From Flavonifractor sp. An112 (GTDB taxonomy: Bacteria > Bacillota > Clostridia > Oscillospirales > Oscillospiraceae): 64,000 nucleotides of DNA. The DNA lies in assembly GCF_002161085.1 (NCBI RefSeq), contig NZ_NFLU01000003.1:231487-295486 (forward strand), read 5' to 3'. Under the pieces are notes generated by a model, which did not search any database, was not told the DNA's origin, and saw only the letters and a program-made list of their open reading frames with translations. A program made the position numbers and the translations under genes. Of the stretch, positions 46,971 to 55,623 are shown piece by piece. The first letter of the stretch is position 1. Every line of letters starts with the position of its first letter.

Positions 46971-47771
46971 TTACACGTCGTCGAACCCGTCAAAGGCCAC
47001 AATGCGGCTGATACAGCTCTCACCCTCCACCAGGCGCCAGGGGAAGCAGCCGATCACCACGCGCTTGTTGGACAGCTGGTCGATGTCGCCGCCCATGCAC
47101 TCGGCGTGGATGGCCTCGTAGGGCTTGCAGAACAGCTCAATGTGCATGGCCTGGTAGTGCTCCGGCCAGGGGTAGACCTCGTTGAGGGTCTTGCCGTAGC
47201 GCTCCTGGAAGATCTTGTCGCACTTCTCGGCCTCCATGGGCTCCCAGTCGCGGATCTTGGTATTCATGGGGTGGTCGGCGGAGCCGCAGTCCACGCCGAT
47301 CCATTTGATCTTCTTGTCCCGAACCCACTGGATGAAGTCCAGGGAGGGGCCGGGGTGGCGGAGCATGTAGCGGCGCTCATCGGCGGTGGGGGAATCCCAG
47401 CCGTAGATGTGGTAGCCAGTGTTGATGATCAGGATGTCGCCCTCCTTGACCTCCACCCGCTTCTCAATGTCCTCGGCGGTGTAGATGCCGAAGTCCTCCA
47501 TCTGATCCCGCAGATCCACCACCACGCCGGGGGCGCAGAGCTTGGTCAGCTCCAGGGAGGCGATGTCGCGGCCGGCGGTGTCAAAGTGCAGAGGGCCGTC
47601 CAGGTGGGTGCCCACGTGGTTGGAGTGCGTGATCAGCTGGCCGTTGGCGCCGTTGGGGGCCAGACGCTTGAAGAACTTCATCTGCAGGGGCTCATAGGTG
47701 GGCCAGGGGGGCGTATTGATGCCCAGGGGGATGGTGAGATCGTACATTTTGATGTCAGACCACTTGCTCAT
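46971..47771 (-). CDS. Cyclase-family metal hydrolase (kynurenine-formamidase-like)
   Basis: The 266-residue protein has the cyclase-family metal motif SNHVGTHLDGPLHFD (about residues 46-60; HxGTHxDxPxHF). GDILIINTGYHIYGWD and IKWIGVDCGSADHPMN follow. This family includes kynurenine formamidase and isatin hydrolase, which open amide or lactam bonds. In this block it could open a heterocyclic ring, for example barbiturate or a hydantoin. It begins 55 bp after the DUF1116 gene with GGAGG before the ATG. The family assignment is firm; the substrate is inference. Confidence 0.85.
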   Translation of the reverse strand: MSKWSDIKMYDLTIPLGINTPPWPTYEPLQMKFFKRLAPNGANGQLITHSNHVGTHLDGPLHFDTAGRDIASLELTKLCAPGVVVDLRDQMEDFGIYTAEDIEKRVEVKEGDILIINTGYHIYGWDSPTADERRYMLRHPGPSLDFIQWVRDKKIKWIGVDCGSADHPMNTKIRDWEPMEAEKCDKIFQERYGKTLNEVYPWPEHYQAMHIELFCKPYEAIHAECMGGDIDQLSNKRVVIGCFPWRLVEGESCISRIVAFDGFDDV

Positions 47772-47825
47772 AAGAATACCTCCATTTGTTTTAAGCGGTT
47801 TGGTTTGTGAATGAGTGGAATATGC

Positions 47826-49250
47826 TCAACCCCAGGCCTCGGCGCAGGCGGCGATGGCCTTGGTGAAGCAGCCCTCGGGGGGATTGACCAGACCGGCGCC
47901 GATCTGTCCCACGCCGTAGTCCTTGTGGGCGATGCCGGTGTTGATGATGGGACGGATGCCGGTCTCGATGACCTTCATAATGTCGATGCCGGTGGCGCTG
48001 CCCCGGAAGTCCAGGACGGGGATCTTGTAGGCATTGCCCTCGCCCACGGTGATCTCATACATCTGGGAGGAATAGTTGATGGCGTCCTGCACCTGCCCGC
48101 CCACGAACTGAACGATGGCGGGGGAGGCGGCCATACAGAAGCCGCCGATGCCGGTAGTCTCGGTGATGCAGCTGTCGCCCACGTCCCGGTTGGCGTCCTT
48201 CTCGGTGAAGCCGGGGAAGTAGAGGCCGCGGATGAACTCCGAGGGGGCGGTGAACCACTGATCCTTGCCCAGACCGGCGATGCGGATGCCGAACTCCGTG
48301 CCGTTGCGGCACATGGTGGCCACCACGGTGCTGTAGGGGATGTCGAAGATGGCGTCCATGGTGCTCTTGCAGGCAGGCATGGTCAGGTTGAGGAACACAT
48401 GGTCGTTGTCGTTGAGGAACTTGAAGGCGGCCATCTGCTGTTCCTTGGGGAAGTGGGTGTTGTAGATGTCCTGGGCGATCTCCCGCAGGAGCAGGGACGT
48501 GCCGGCCTTGTTCCGGTTGTGGCCCTCGTCGCCCATCTGGAGGGCCTGGGCGATCATGACCTTCAGGTCGATCTCGCCGTGGAGCTCCAGGGCCTCCTTC
48601 AGCACGGGGTAATACACCTCCCGCATCCGGTGCAGGCGGTCAAACACCTCCTGGTCGCAGGCGCCGAAGCGGAGCACCTTGCCCAGGCCCTCGTTCATGG
48701 TGCAGTAGGCGTCAATGCCGAAGGTCTTGTTCACCACGTGCCACACGGGCATGGAGTAGGTGACGATGCCGGCCATGGGGCCCACCGCGTTGTGGTGATG
48801 GCAGGGGGAGAAGGTGATCTTCCCGCTGGCGGCCAGCTCCTCCGCCTCCTTCAGATCCTTGGCCAGGCCCTCGTAGATCAGGCCGCCCATCACAGCGCCC
48901 CGGACAGGGCCGCACATGTTCTCCCAGGTCACCGGCGGGCCGGCGTGGAGAATGGTGGTGGGGGTCATGCCGGGGATGGCCTCGCCGGCGGTGGACATGC
49001 CCACCAGCACGGGCTGGGCGGACAGGATGCGGGAGAGAGCCTCCTGGTTGGCCGCCTGGATCTTCTCATACAGCTCCGGCTGCTTCAGCTTGCGCAGATA
49101 GCCGGCAATCTTCTTGTCTCCGCCGGCGATGGGCTTCCAGTCCACGTGGACGGCGGGCTTGTCCTGCTTGACCAGATCCTGATAGAAGGACTCGATGCCG
49201 AAGTTGACTACGTTCAGTTTTTGTTCAAACAGCTCGTTAACCTTGCTCAT
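47826..49250 (-). CDS. DUF1116 protein, AllG/YlbE-like carbamoyltransferase subunit
   Basis: ATG 49250 is seven bases after GGAGG; a TTG at 49256 is in frame. The 474-residue protein matches the DUF1116 family (E. coli YlbE/AllG). It has VDWKPIAGGDKKIAGYLRKL near the N-terminus, TTILHAGPPVTWENMCGPVRGAVMGGLIYEG (about residues 98-128) and GDEGHNRNKAGTSLLLREI (about 237-255). In E. coli, FdrA/AllF, YlbE/AllG and YlbF/AllH are together reported to form oxamate carbamoyltransferase, which converts oxalurate and phosphate to oxamate and carbamoyl phosphate. All three families are adjacent here, and carbamate kinase is in the same block. Confidence 0.88.
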   Translation of the reverse strand: MSKVNELFEQKLNVVNFGIESFYQDLVKQDKPAVHVDWKPIAGGDKKIAGYLRKLKQPELYEKIQAANQEALSRILSAQPVLVGMSTAGEAIPGMTPTTILHAGPPVTWENMCGPVRGAVMGGLIYEGLAKDLKEAEELAASGKITFSPCHHHNAVGPMAGIVTYSMPVWHVVNKTFGIDAYCTMNEGLGKVLRFGACDQEVFDRLHRMREVYYPVLKEALELHGEIDLKVMIAQALQMGDEGHNRNKAGTSLLLREIAQDIYNTHFPKEQQMAAFKFLNDNDHVFLNLTMPACKSTMDAIFDIPYSTVVATMCRNGTEFGIRIAGLGKDQWFTAPSEFIRGLYFPGFTEKDANRDVGDSCITETTGIGGFCMAASPAIVQFVGGQVQDAINYSSQMYEITVGEGNAYKIPVLDFRGSATGIDIMKVIETGIRPIINTGIAHKDYGVGQIGAGLVNPPEGCFTKAIAACAEAWG

Positions 49251-49269
49251 TTCCAAACCTCCTGACGGA

Positions 49270-50826
49270 TTACAGTCTGCGCAGGATCAGCTGCGCGAAG
49301 CGGGTGGCCTGGGCGTTGGTAGGCAGGACGATGGCCCCGGCATCCGCCAGCTTCATCTGGGTGGCGGAACGGCTCTGGGGGTCGCCCTCGGTACCGCAGA
49401 CGGAGGCCACAATGGCCAGATGGCGGCCATTCTTGGAGGCCTCGGTCTTGGCCGCCCGGATAGCGTCAGCCAGGTCGGCGGCGGGATCCTCATGGGAGCC
49501 GTAGCCGATCACACAGTCCACCAGGATCACGGCCGCCTCGGGGTCAGACGCCTCCTGCACCACCCGCTCGGCGCGGAGGGAGGGGTCGATCATGGGGTGG
49601 GGACGGCCCACAGTGAAGGCGTCGTCGCCGAAATCTAAGAAGGTGTGGCGGACGGACGCAGCAGTGCGGGCGTTCTCCAGGTTGTCCTCCGGGTTCAGGG
49701 GAATGTTGGACTGGATGTGATCCAGCTCGCCGATGAGCAGCTTCATGGCCTCGTCACAAAGCGTGCCGCCGGTATAGAGGCCGCGAATGTACTTCTGGGT
49801 GGGAGCCATCTTGGCCGCCTCGGCAGCTGCCATCTGCTCGGCCTGCTGGACACCCATGGAGAAGGTGTCGAAGGTCTCCGGCGCTTCGCCCTTGGAGAGG
49901 GCCACGGCCTTGTGGGCGCAGTCCTCCAGGGAGCAGGCCGCCACCAGGCCCCGCTTCTCGATCTCGGTGGGGTCGCCGCCGATGAAGCAAACCACCACAG
50001 GCTTACCGCCGGCGGCTGCCTGATCCAGGATCTGGGCCGCGATTTCAGGTGCGGGGGGCTTGGAGACCATGGCGATGACCTTGGTCTTGGGATCGTTGAT
50101 GAGCGCATCCAGGCAGAGCTTCATCATGATGCCGCCGATTTCACGGCGCAGATCCCGGCCGCCGGTACCCAGCAGCTGGGAGATACCGCCGCCCAGTTGG
50201 TCGATGATACAGGACACCTCCTGGGCGCCGGTGCCGGAGGCGCACACCATGCCGATGTCGCCGCTCTTGACTACGTTGGCGAAGGCCAGGGGGACATGAT
50301 TGATGATGGCGGTGCCGCAGTCGGGGCCCATCATCAGCAGCTCCTTGGCCGCGGCATTCTCCTTGAGTTCCTTCTCCTCCTCGATGGTCACGTTGTCACT
50401 GAACAGCATCACATTGATGTTGTGGTCCAGGCAGCTCTGCGCCACGCCGGCGGCGTGGCGGCCAGGCACGGAGATGATGGCCATGTTCAGATCGGGGTTG
50501 ACCTTCAGCGCGCCCTCCAGCGTGGGCGGGAAGTAGTCGCTCTTGCCCTTGGACGCCTTCTTGCTGAGCAGCTCATCCACCTTGGCCACCGCAGCGGCAA
50601 AGGCCTCGTCGCTGTCGCAGTCAGCGGCCACGAAGAAGTCGTTGGCGGTGACCTCCTCAAAGCCGGGGGCTGCCAGGTGCAGGGCCTTTACCAGCTCCTG
50701 GTTCAGGTCGGTGCCCATACCCACCAGCGCCTCGTTGACCCCGTCCACAGTCTTGACCTCCTTGGAGATGATCATCAGGGTCACCGAGTCGTAGTACGTG
50801 TTCTTGCGAACCTCAAGTTTCTTCAA
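49270..50826 (-). CDS. fdrA: FdrA-family protein, AllF-like carbamoyltransferase subunit
   Basis: The TTG at 50826 is the likely start: CTGGAGGGAAACGAC directly precedes it, and the reading frame upstream lies inside the DUF2877 gene. The 518-residue protein begins with KKLEVRKNTYYDSVTLM. It carries the succinyl-CoA-synthetase-alpha-like segments AIISVPGRHAAGVAQSCLDHN (about residues 116-136), LLMMGPDCGTAIIN and MVCASGTGAQEVSCIIDQLG. E. coli FdrA is 555 residues, similar in size. It overlaps the DUF2877 gene by 14 bp and precedes DUF1116 by 19 bp. This compact order supports a complex of the three. Confidence 0.9.
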   Translation of the reverse strand: MKKLEVRKNTYYDSVTLMIISKEVKTVDGVNEALVGMGTDLNQELVKALHLAAPGFEEVTANDFFVAADCDSDEAFAAAVAKVDELLSKKASKGKSDYFPPTLEGALKVNPDLNMAIISVPGRHAAGVAQSCLDHNINVMLFSDNVTIEEEKELKENAAAKELLMMGPDCGTAIINHVPLAFANVVKSGDIGMVCASGTGAQEVSCIIDQLGGGISQLLGTGGRDLRREIGGIMMKLCLDALINDPKTKVIAMVSKPPAPEIAAQILDQAAAGGKPVVVCFIGGDPTEIEKRGLVAACSLEDCAHKAVALSKGEAPETFDTFSMGVQQAEQMAAAEAAKMAPTQKYIRGLYTGGTLCDEAMKLLIGELDHIQSNIPLNPEDNLENARTAASVRHTFLDFGDDAFTVGRPHPMIDPSLRAERVVQEASDPEAAVILVDCVIGYGSHEDPAADLADAIRAAKTEASKNGRHLAIVASVCGTEGDPQSRSATQMKLADAGAIVLPTNAQATRFAQLILRRL

Positions 50827-51670
50827 GTCGTTTCCCTCCAGTTGTATTGGTGTCCAGAAGTCCAAAATAGAAGCCTGTCAGAAAATCACATCCAGAGCTG
50901 CTCCCAAAGCTGGCTACCCGCTCCATCGCGGTCCGGCGTTCCGCCGCCCCGCTGTCATGGCAGAGACAGCGCTTCAGTGCCAGGATGTCCTCGGAAAAAT
51001 ACCCTTTCCCCGCCCAGCGGAGCAGGTTTGCGCTGATGTCGTTGGTGGCTTCCGCCGCCGTTTCCGCCAGGAGAGCGGCCGTTCCATCCCTCCGAAAAGC
51101 AGACGGAAGGGCGGCCAGGTAGCCGCACAGCCAGTCGTCCGAGGAGGGGGTCAGGCCGGGCCCACAACCGGCGATCCGGCGCGCCGCCTGGCGCGCCCCG
51201 TCGGCTCCGCCTGCCCAGACCGCCCTTCGGAAAGCAAGCAGCCGGGGAGACAGAAATTCGGTCCAGGGGTTATCCGCCTCCTGAAAAGCCAGGGAGACCA
51301 ACCCAGTGCCCCGGCGCCCGGAGAGAAAATCCAGAACGGGACGCTCGCTCCCCGGTGGCAGGAATGCCTCGTCGAGCCGCAGCTCCAGTCTCTGCGCCTG
51401 TTGAAACGAAATCAGCTTGGCGCCGTCCGCGAAAATGCCGTCCCGCCCGATGGTCAGAGAATACGCACCCAGCCTGGAGAAATCCATCGCCCGCTCCAGC
51501 ACCGCCGAGCCCGGCTGCAGCCCCTTTCCGGGGGAAAGCAGCGTGAGCATCCCGGCGCCGGCAGACAGGTTGGCGGCATGCTGAAAGGCGGAGTGGAGCG
51601 ATGCAGGACCCGGCTCCTGATGCAGGGAGCCCCACAGCGACGCGCAGATTTTCATCGCTCTGACCGGCAT
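50813..51670 (-). CDS. DUF2877 protein, AllH/YlbF-like carbamoyltransferase subunit
   Basis: The 285-residue protein matches DUF2877 (E. coli YlbF/AllH), with GCGPGLTPSSDDWLCGYLAAL (about residues 167-187) as the family's hallmark and the C-terminal FGSSSGCDFLTGFYFGLL. AAGGAGGAGAGGG precedes the ATG. It is the first gene of the long minus-strand block, divergent from pucR, so it probably starts the transcript. Together with the FdrA and DUF1116 proteins it should form the carbamoyltransferase that yields carbamoyl phosphate. Confidence 0.85.
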   Translation of the reverse strand: MPVRAMKICASLWGSLHQEPGPASLHSAFQHAANLSAGAGMLTLLSPGKGLQPGSAVLERAMDFSRLGAYSLTIGRDGIFADGAKLISFQQAQRLELRLDEAFLPPGSERPVLDFLSGRRGTGLVSLAFQEADNPWTEFLSPRLLAFRRAVWAGGADGARQAARRIAGCGPGLTPSSDDWLCGYLAALPSAFRRDGTAALLAETAAEATNDISANLLRWAGKGYFSEDILALKRCLCHDSGAAERRTAMERVASFGSSSGCDFLTGFYFGLLDTNTTGGKRLEET

Positions 51671-51799
51671 TCCCTCTCCTCCTTTCCCATCGTTCCGGTG
51701 TGGTTCCGACAGTCAAAAATCCGGCGGCAGTCCCGCCGCGCATCACCTCCGGTTGTGGTTATTTCCAGTTTGATTTTCCTTTGCTTTGTTACAATCCAC

Positions 51800-51859
51800 A
51801 TTATAAAAGTCGCCATACGGCGCTTCTATATTGACATTTTACAAATGCGATTTTATAAT
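51800..51859. promoter_or_regulatory. Divergent promoters of pucR and the heterocycle block
   Basis: Plus strand: TTGACA (51831-51836), 17 bp, TATAAT (51854-51859), a perfect consensus promoter for pucR. Minus strand: TATAAT (51805-51800) for the DUF2877 operon, with a poor -35 (TAGAAG) and CGCC/GGCG arms (51811-51822) in the spacer. A weak -35 beside a PucR gene fits activator dependence. Confidence 0.8.
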
Positions 51860-51895
51860 TTTGTCAGAATTTTTCCGGCACAGGAGATGGGTATC

Positions 51896-53518
51896 ATGAC
51901 AGAGATTGAGGAAATTTCATACTTTCCGGAGGTGTCCGAGGTCATCAGCCTTCCAGTGTTCCACGGCGCCAGGCTGCTGGGCGGAAGCGCGGGCCTGAAC
52001 CGGACTGTGGAGGGCATCAACCTGAGCGATACCCCGGAGTATTACAAATGGCTCAGCAAGGGGGAGCTGATGGCCACCACCTGCTATGCCATCCACGACG
52101 ATCCGGAGGCGGTGCGGGCCTTTCTCCCCAATCTGGCGGAAAAGGGGATCTCCGCCGTCTGTATCAAGCCGGCTCAGTACCTCAAGGAAATCCCGTCCTT
52201 CATGGTGGAGCAGGCCGACGCCTATGGCCTGCCCTTGCTGGAGCTGCCCGCCTCGGTACAGCTCTCCGAGCTGACCAAAGGCGTCTCCGACGAGCTGCTG
52301 CGCCGCCAGACCGCCCTGCTGCGCAGCACCCTCCAGGTCAATGAGATGCTCACCCGCACCATCATCGAGGGGGCGGGTCTTCCGGACATCGCCCGGATGA
52401 TCTCCGAGCTGGCCGGAACCTCTGTTTTGATCCTGGACAACATCAACCATCGCAAGGCCCTGGCTGTTGCCAAGAGAGATCAGAATGTACTGGGCGTCCT
52501 TTCCCAGGAGAAGGCAATCAGCGCGGTGGTTGCCAATGCCCGGGTACACGAGCTGGAGGTAGGCGGGCACTCTTTCGGCTATTTATACCTCTACAGCTTT
52601 GACCACAGCACCTACCTCCAGAACGACATTTTGCACCAGATCCTCCAGACCATCCCCCTGGAGATCTCCCGGGAGCGTTCCGTGCAGGAGCGCAGTGACG
52701 ACGGCTTTATCGCCTATCTGCGGCACATCTTCTCCGACCCGATCACCGACGAGGGCTCCGAGCGCCTGCGGGCCGCGGAATACGGCCTGAACCTGGAGTA
52801 CAGCCACATACTGCTCCAGCTGGAGGTGGTGGAGCAGGACGCCTCCGGCGGCCACTATGCGGTGGAGTTCCAGCGCACCCTGCTGACCAGCAACCTGCTC
52901 TCCATGCTCACCAACCTGGCCCTCTCTCCCCGGCTGCTCCCCCTGGTGGACGGCTTCCTGGTGATGATGAGCGCCCCGGCCAACAGTGTGGATCTCAACC
53001 ACCTCTCCGCCCGCTTCCCGGAGTATCTCCGCTCCCTGACACGGGAATATCCGGCCCTGCGCCTCACCGGCGGCTGCGGCAGGCCCCACACCGGCCTGGA
53101 TGGCCTGATCCTCAGCCGTCGGGAGGCGGAGATCGCCCTGCGGGCCGCCGCCGGCCGGGACGGCGTCCTGCTGCGCTTTGAGGATCTGGGCGTGCTGCGC
53201 CTGATCTACGCCAAGGATACCGAGACGGAGATCGACCACTTTGTCCGGGAGAAGCTGGGGGAGCTGGTGGACGCCTCCCACCCCCGCAATGCCGAACTGA
53301 TGAGGACTCTGTCCTCCTATTTCGACAACTTCGGCAACGTCAAGCGGATGAGCGAGGAGCTGTTTACCCACTACAACACCGTGGCCTACCGGCTGAAGAA
53401 CGTGCAGGAGCTCACCGGGGCCGATTTCCGCAAGGCCACGGATCGCTTTGAGGTGGAGCTGGCCCTCTACCTGTACGACTTCCAGAAGCGGCAGCGGGAG
53501 GACTTAAGCAGCAAATAA
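51896..53518 (+). CDS. pucR: PucR-family transcriptional regulator
   Basis: ATG 51896 is chosen because AGGAG lies about 10 bases upstream. The 540-residue protein has the PucR N-terminal domain (FPEVSEVISLPVFHGARLLGG, then VEGINLSDTPEYYKWL), a central GGDEF-like region, and the C-terminal HTH_30 domain. In the HTH_30 domain, SYFDNFGNVKRMSEELF and HYNTVAYRLKNVQELTG (about residues 480-515) form the helix-turn-helix. In Bacillus, PucR activates purine catabolism. Here it is divergent from the permease/amidohydrolase/carbamoyltransferase block and is its likely activator. The effector is unknown, perhaps a ureide. Its promoter is perfect consensus, implying constitutive expression. Confidence 0.9.
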   Translation: MTEIEEISYFPEVSEVISLPVFHGARLLGGSAGLNRTVEGINLSDTPEYYKWLSKGELMATTCYAIHDDPEAVRAFLPNLAEKGISAVCIKPAQYLKEIPSFMVEQADAYGLPLLELPASVQLSELTKGVSDELLRRQTALLRSTLQVNEMLTRTIIEGAGLPDIARMISELAGTSVLILDNINHRKALAVAKRDQNVLGVLSQEKAISAVVANARVHELEVGGHSFGYLYLYSFDHSTYLQNDILHQILQTIPLEISRERSVQERSDDGFIAYLRHIFSDPITDEGSERLRAAEYGLNLEYSHILLQLEVVEQDASGGHYAVEFQRTLLTSNLLSMLTNLALSPRLLPLVDGFLVMMSAPANSVDLNHLSARFPEYLRSLTREYPALRLTGGCGRPHTGLDGLILSRREAEIALRAAAGRDGVLLRFEDLGVLRLIYAKDTETEIDHFVREKLGELVDASHPRNAELMRTLSSYFDNFGNVKRMSEELFTHYNTVAYRLKNVQELTGADFRKATDRFEVELALYLYDFQKRQREDLSSK

Positions 53519-53537
53519 GTACATAGGCATGCAGCAG

Positions 53538-53580
53538 AACAGGGCGGGGCCCTTCCGTTTTGGAAGGGCCCCGCCCTGTT
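53538..53580. terminator. Bidirectional terminator between pucR and nitroreductase gene
   Basis: AACAGGGCGGGGCCCTTCC (53538-53556) pairs with GGAAGGGCCCCGCCCTGTT (53562-53580) around GTTTT, with a T-run after it. It serves both convergent genes. Confidence 0.94.
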
Positions 53581-53589
53581 TGCGCTATT

Positions 53590-54108
53590 TTACAGCTTGA
53601 CGATATAGTTCTGCTTCCTGGGGGCCGCCTCAACTGGCTCCTGGGCGGCATAGCCCAGCGCCACGGCGCCCACACCCCGCAGCGTCTCCGGGAGCCCCCA
53701 CTCCCGCAGCAGGGCTTTCCCCTTCTCATTGTCAAACATCTCCCGCTCCCGGTGGACCCACACGGTGGCCAGCCCCATGGCGTGGGCGGCCAGCATCAGG
53801 TTTTCCAGGACGCAGGTGCCGTCCTCCACAAAGGTGTTCCCCTCGGCCAGAACCAGCACCACCACCGGTGCGCCGTAGTAGGGGTCGGAATCCCCGCCCA
53901 TAATTTCAGCGTTCATGGCGGAGAGCTCGCTCCGCAGCTTAGAATCCCGCACCGCGATGATTACCGGGGACTGGCGTCCGCCGCCGGTGGGGGCATAGGT
54001 GCCCGCCTCCAGCACCTTGTCCAGTACGTCCTCCGGCACGGCGTCGGGCCGGTAGGAGCGGCAACTGCGGCGAGTTTTGATCAGGGTCAGCATTTCCTCG
54101 TGGTTCAT
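53590..54108 (-). CDS. Nitroreductase-family flavoprotein
   Basis: ATG 54108 is preceded by AGGAGGAATTTAACT, which decides the start. The 172-residue protein has the FMN-binding start LIKTRRSCRSYRPDAV (about residues 7-22), APTGGGRQSPVIIAV (about 40-54) and ENLMLAAHAMGLATVWVHRE. It ends with GYAAQEPVEAAPRK. It would reduce nitro or enone compounds with NAD(P)H. The length suits the short branch of the family. It is 25 bp downstream of the HAD phosphatase gene on the same strand, so they may form a two-gene unit. No obvious link to the surrounding catabolic genes is seen. Confidence 0.9.
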   Translation of the reverse strand: MNHEEMLTLIKTRRSCRSYRPDAVPEDVLDKVLEAGTYAPTGGGRQSPVIIAVRDSKLRSELSAMNAEIMGGDSDPYYGAPVVVLVLAEGNTFVEDGTCVLENLMLAAHAMGLATVWVHREREMFDNEKGKALLREWGLPETLRGVGAVALGYAAQEPVEAAPRKQNYIVKL

Positions 54109-54133
54109 AGTTAAATTCCTCCTGTTTCGTATT

Positions 54134-54790
54134 TCAATATATAGATAAAAGTATCTGCTCCAGCTCCGCCACGGAGTGGGCGATGGCCGGGGCTCCGGCG
54201 GAGAGAAGCTCCTCCTCGCTTCCATAGCCAAAGGTGACACCGACAGCGTCGATGCCGGCCTGCCGCGCCCCCTCTACGTCGTGCCGGCGGTCTCCCACCA
54301 AGACGGCCATTCCGCTTGCGGGCATAGGGCACCGGGAGAGGGCATAAGTGACAACCTCGTGCTTTTTGCTGCGGCTGCCGTCCAGTTCGCTGCCAGCGAT
54401 TACCTGAAAACAATCGTCCAGCCCATAGTGGCGCAGGATCTGGCAGGCGAACACCTCCGGCTTTGAGGTCGCCACGGCCAGAACTTTCCCAGCCGCCCGC
54501 AGATGGGCCAGCAGTTCCGGGATCCCGTCGTAGACCCGGTTTTCCAGCATGCCCTTCTCCTGATAGTACTCCCGATAGTGCTCCACTGCTTCGGCGGCTT
54601 GACTGGCGGAAAACCTGCAGAACTCCTGAAAGCCCTCTGCCAGCGGCGGGCCGATAAAGCGGTTCAGCTCCGCCGTGCTCATCTGAATTCCATAATAGTT
54701 CAGGGCGTGGGCCACAGAATTTCGGATGCCCTCCCCGGGATCCGTCAGGGTTCCGTCCAGATCAAACAGAATGGGATTGTATGATTTCAC
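54134..54790 (-). CDS. HAD-superfamily hydrolase, phosphoglycolate-phosphatase-like
   Basis: The 218-residue protein starts at GTG 54790 after GGGAGGTAACCT. HAD motif I is LFDLDGTLTDPGEG (about residues 8-21), motif II VLAVATSKP (about 109-117), motif III around RSKKHEV, and motif IV MAVLVGDRRHDVEGARQAGI (about 165-184). It has a helical cap after motif I, as in phosphoglycolate phosphatases and PpaX. It is a cytoplasmic phosphatase of unknown substrate. It is the first gene of a likely two-gene unit with the nitroreductase. Confidence 0.9.
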   Translation of the reverse strand: MKSYNPILFDLDGTLTDPGEGIRNSVAHALNYYGIQMSTAELNRFIGPPLAEGFQEFCRFSASQAAEAVEHYREYYQEKGMLENRVYDGIPELLAHLRAAGKVLAVATSKPEVFACQILRHYGLDDCFQVIAGSELDGSRSKKHEVVTYALSRCPMPASGMAVLVGDRRHDVEGARQAGIDAVGVTFGYGSEEELLSAGAPAIAHSVAELEQILLSIY

Positions 54791-54992
54791 AGGTTACCTC
54801 CCAAACAGAGATTTCCGTCGGCCATTCCTTGGCCGCCTCCGTTAGCTCTGCTTTTACAGGCAGGATTGTAGCACCGACAGGGCGGAAAGTGTCCCTAAAA
54901 AGCCGGATTGGTTTTTGTGGAGATTTGTGATTGTTTTGCCCCACCCATTCGACTATCGTAATAAGCGTCCACAGCAGCGGGAGGTGAGGCAC

Positions 54993-55442
54993 ATGCCGGA
55001 GGACATCTTTACGGACGAGACGTTGCCCCTAAGCCAGAACGGGGTGGGCTTCAATGCCCTGCGGCTGGCTATGACACGAACCCTGGCGGAGGAGGAGGAA
55101 CTGAAGCGGCGCTATGGGCAGGCAGGACTCCGATTTGTGGTGACTGAGGTAGGCGGCAACACCAAGCGGGACTTTCAGGAGAAGGTCAGCCGGGCGGTAT
55201 TCGGCGCCGCGCTGAACGCGGGGGTGATTGAGAAGGAGCCCCATGAGGTCCATGCCCTGATCCACGCTGCGGAGGAGGCCAAGCACGGCACCATTGTGAA
55301 CACCTCCTCCGAGTCCAATCTGGCGGTGAAGATCGCCATCGTCCGGGAGCACCACTGGATCGCGGTGGCCATGTTCGGGGAGTCGGCCATCCACCCCATC
55401 ACCAGCCACCAGCGCTGCGGCCTGGGCGTTATGAACATCTGA
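54993..55442 (+). CDS. HutP-family RNA-binding regulator
   Basis: ATG 54993 follows GGGAGGTGAGGCAC and starts the family's core; the longer frame upstream lacks a site. The 149-residue length matches Bacillus HutP. Residues HALIHAAEEAKHG (about 86-98) hold the HxxxH-type metal His pair, and AVKIAIVREHHWIAVAMFGESAIH continues the family fold. HutP binds NAG-type triplet repeats in mRNA with L-histidine and Mg2+ and prevents termination. Here it is the gene directly before the malonate decarboxylase cluster, not hut genes, and a 180-base leader rich in GAG triplets follows. It may therefore act on that leader in response to another ligand. Confidence 0.85.
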   Translation: MPEDIFTDETLPLSQNGVGFNALRLAMTRTLAEEEELKRRYGQAGLRFVVTEVGGNTKRDFQEKVSRAVFGAALNAGVIEKEPHEVHALIHAAEEAKHGTIVNTSSESNLAVKIAIVREHHWIAVAMFGESAIHPITSHQRCGLGVMNI

Positions 55443-55623
55443 AAAAAGGCTCTGTCCTTTTTTCATAGAGAGAACGAGAGTATGTTGGAACACACGGGAG
55501 ACACGAAGCCATGTGAGTTCGTCGAGTGTGAGAGAAGCCGCCGGAATGTCTCCGGCGGGGCTGCGGCTCCCTCCGCGGCAGGCCCGTTCCTGCTGCAGAC
55601 AGAATGGAGGTAAGAGATCAATC
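55443..55623 (+). promoter_or_regulatory. Possible HutP-controlled leader of the malonate decarboxylase operon
   Basis: The 181-base gap after the HutP-family gene holds an A/T hairpin (GAAAAAAGG/CCTTTTTTC, 55441-55464) that may be a terminator. A purine-rich stretch with many AG and GAG triplets follows (55467-55535). A GC hairpin lies further on (CCGCCGGA/TCCGGCGG, near 55539-55559). Hairpins plus triplet repeats are the layout of HutP antitermination sites. The triplets are not all four bases apart, so the match is suggestive only. Confidence 0.4.

Noticed and set aside
50798..51895. N-terminal extension of PucR by 366 codons
   Set aside because: This part is antisense to the DUF2877 and fdrA starts, and the consensus promoter at 51831-51859 lies inside it; ATG 51896 has a good site.
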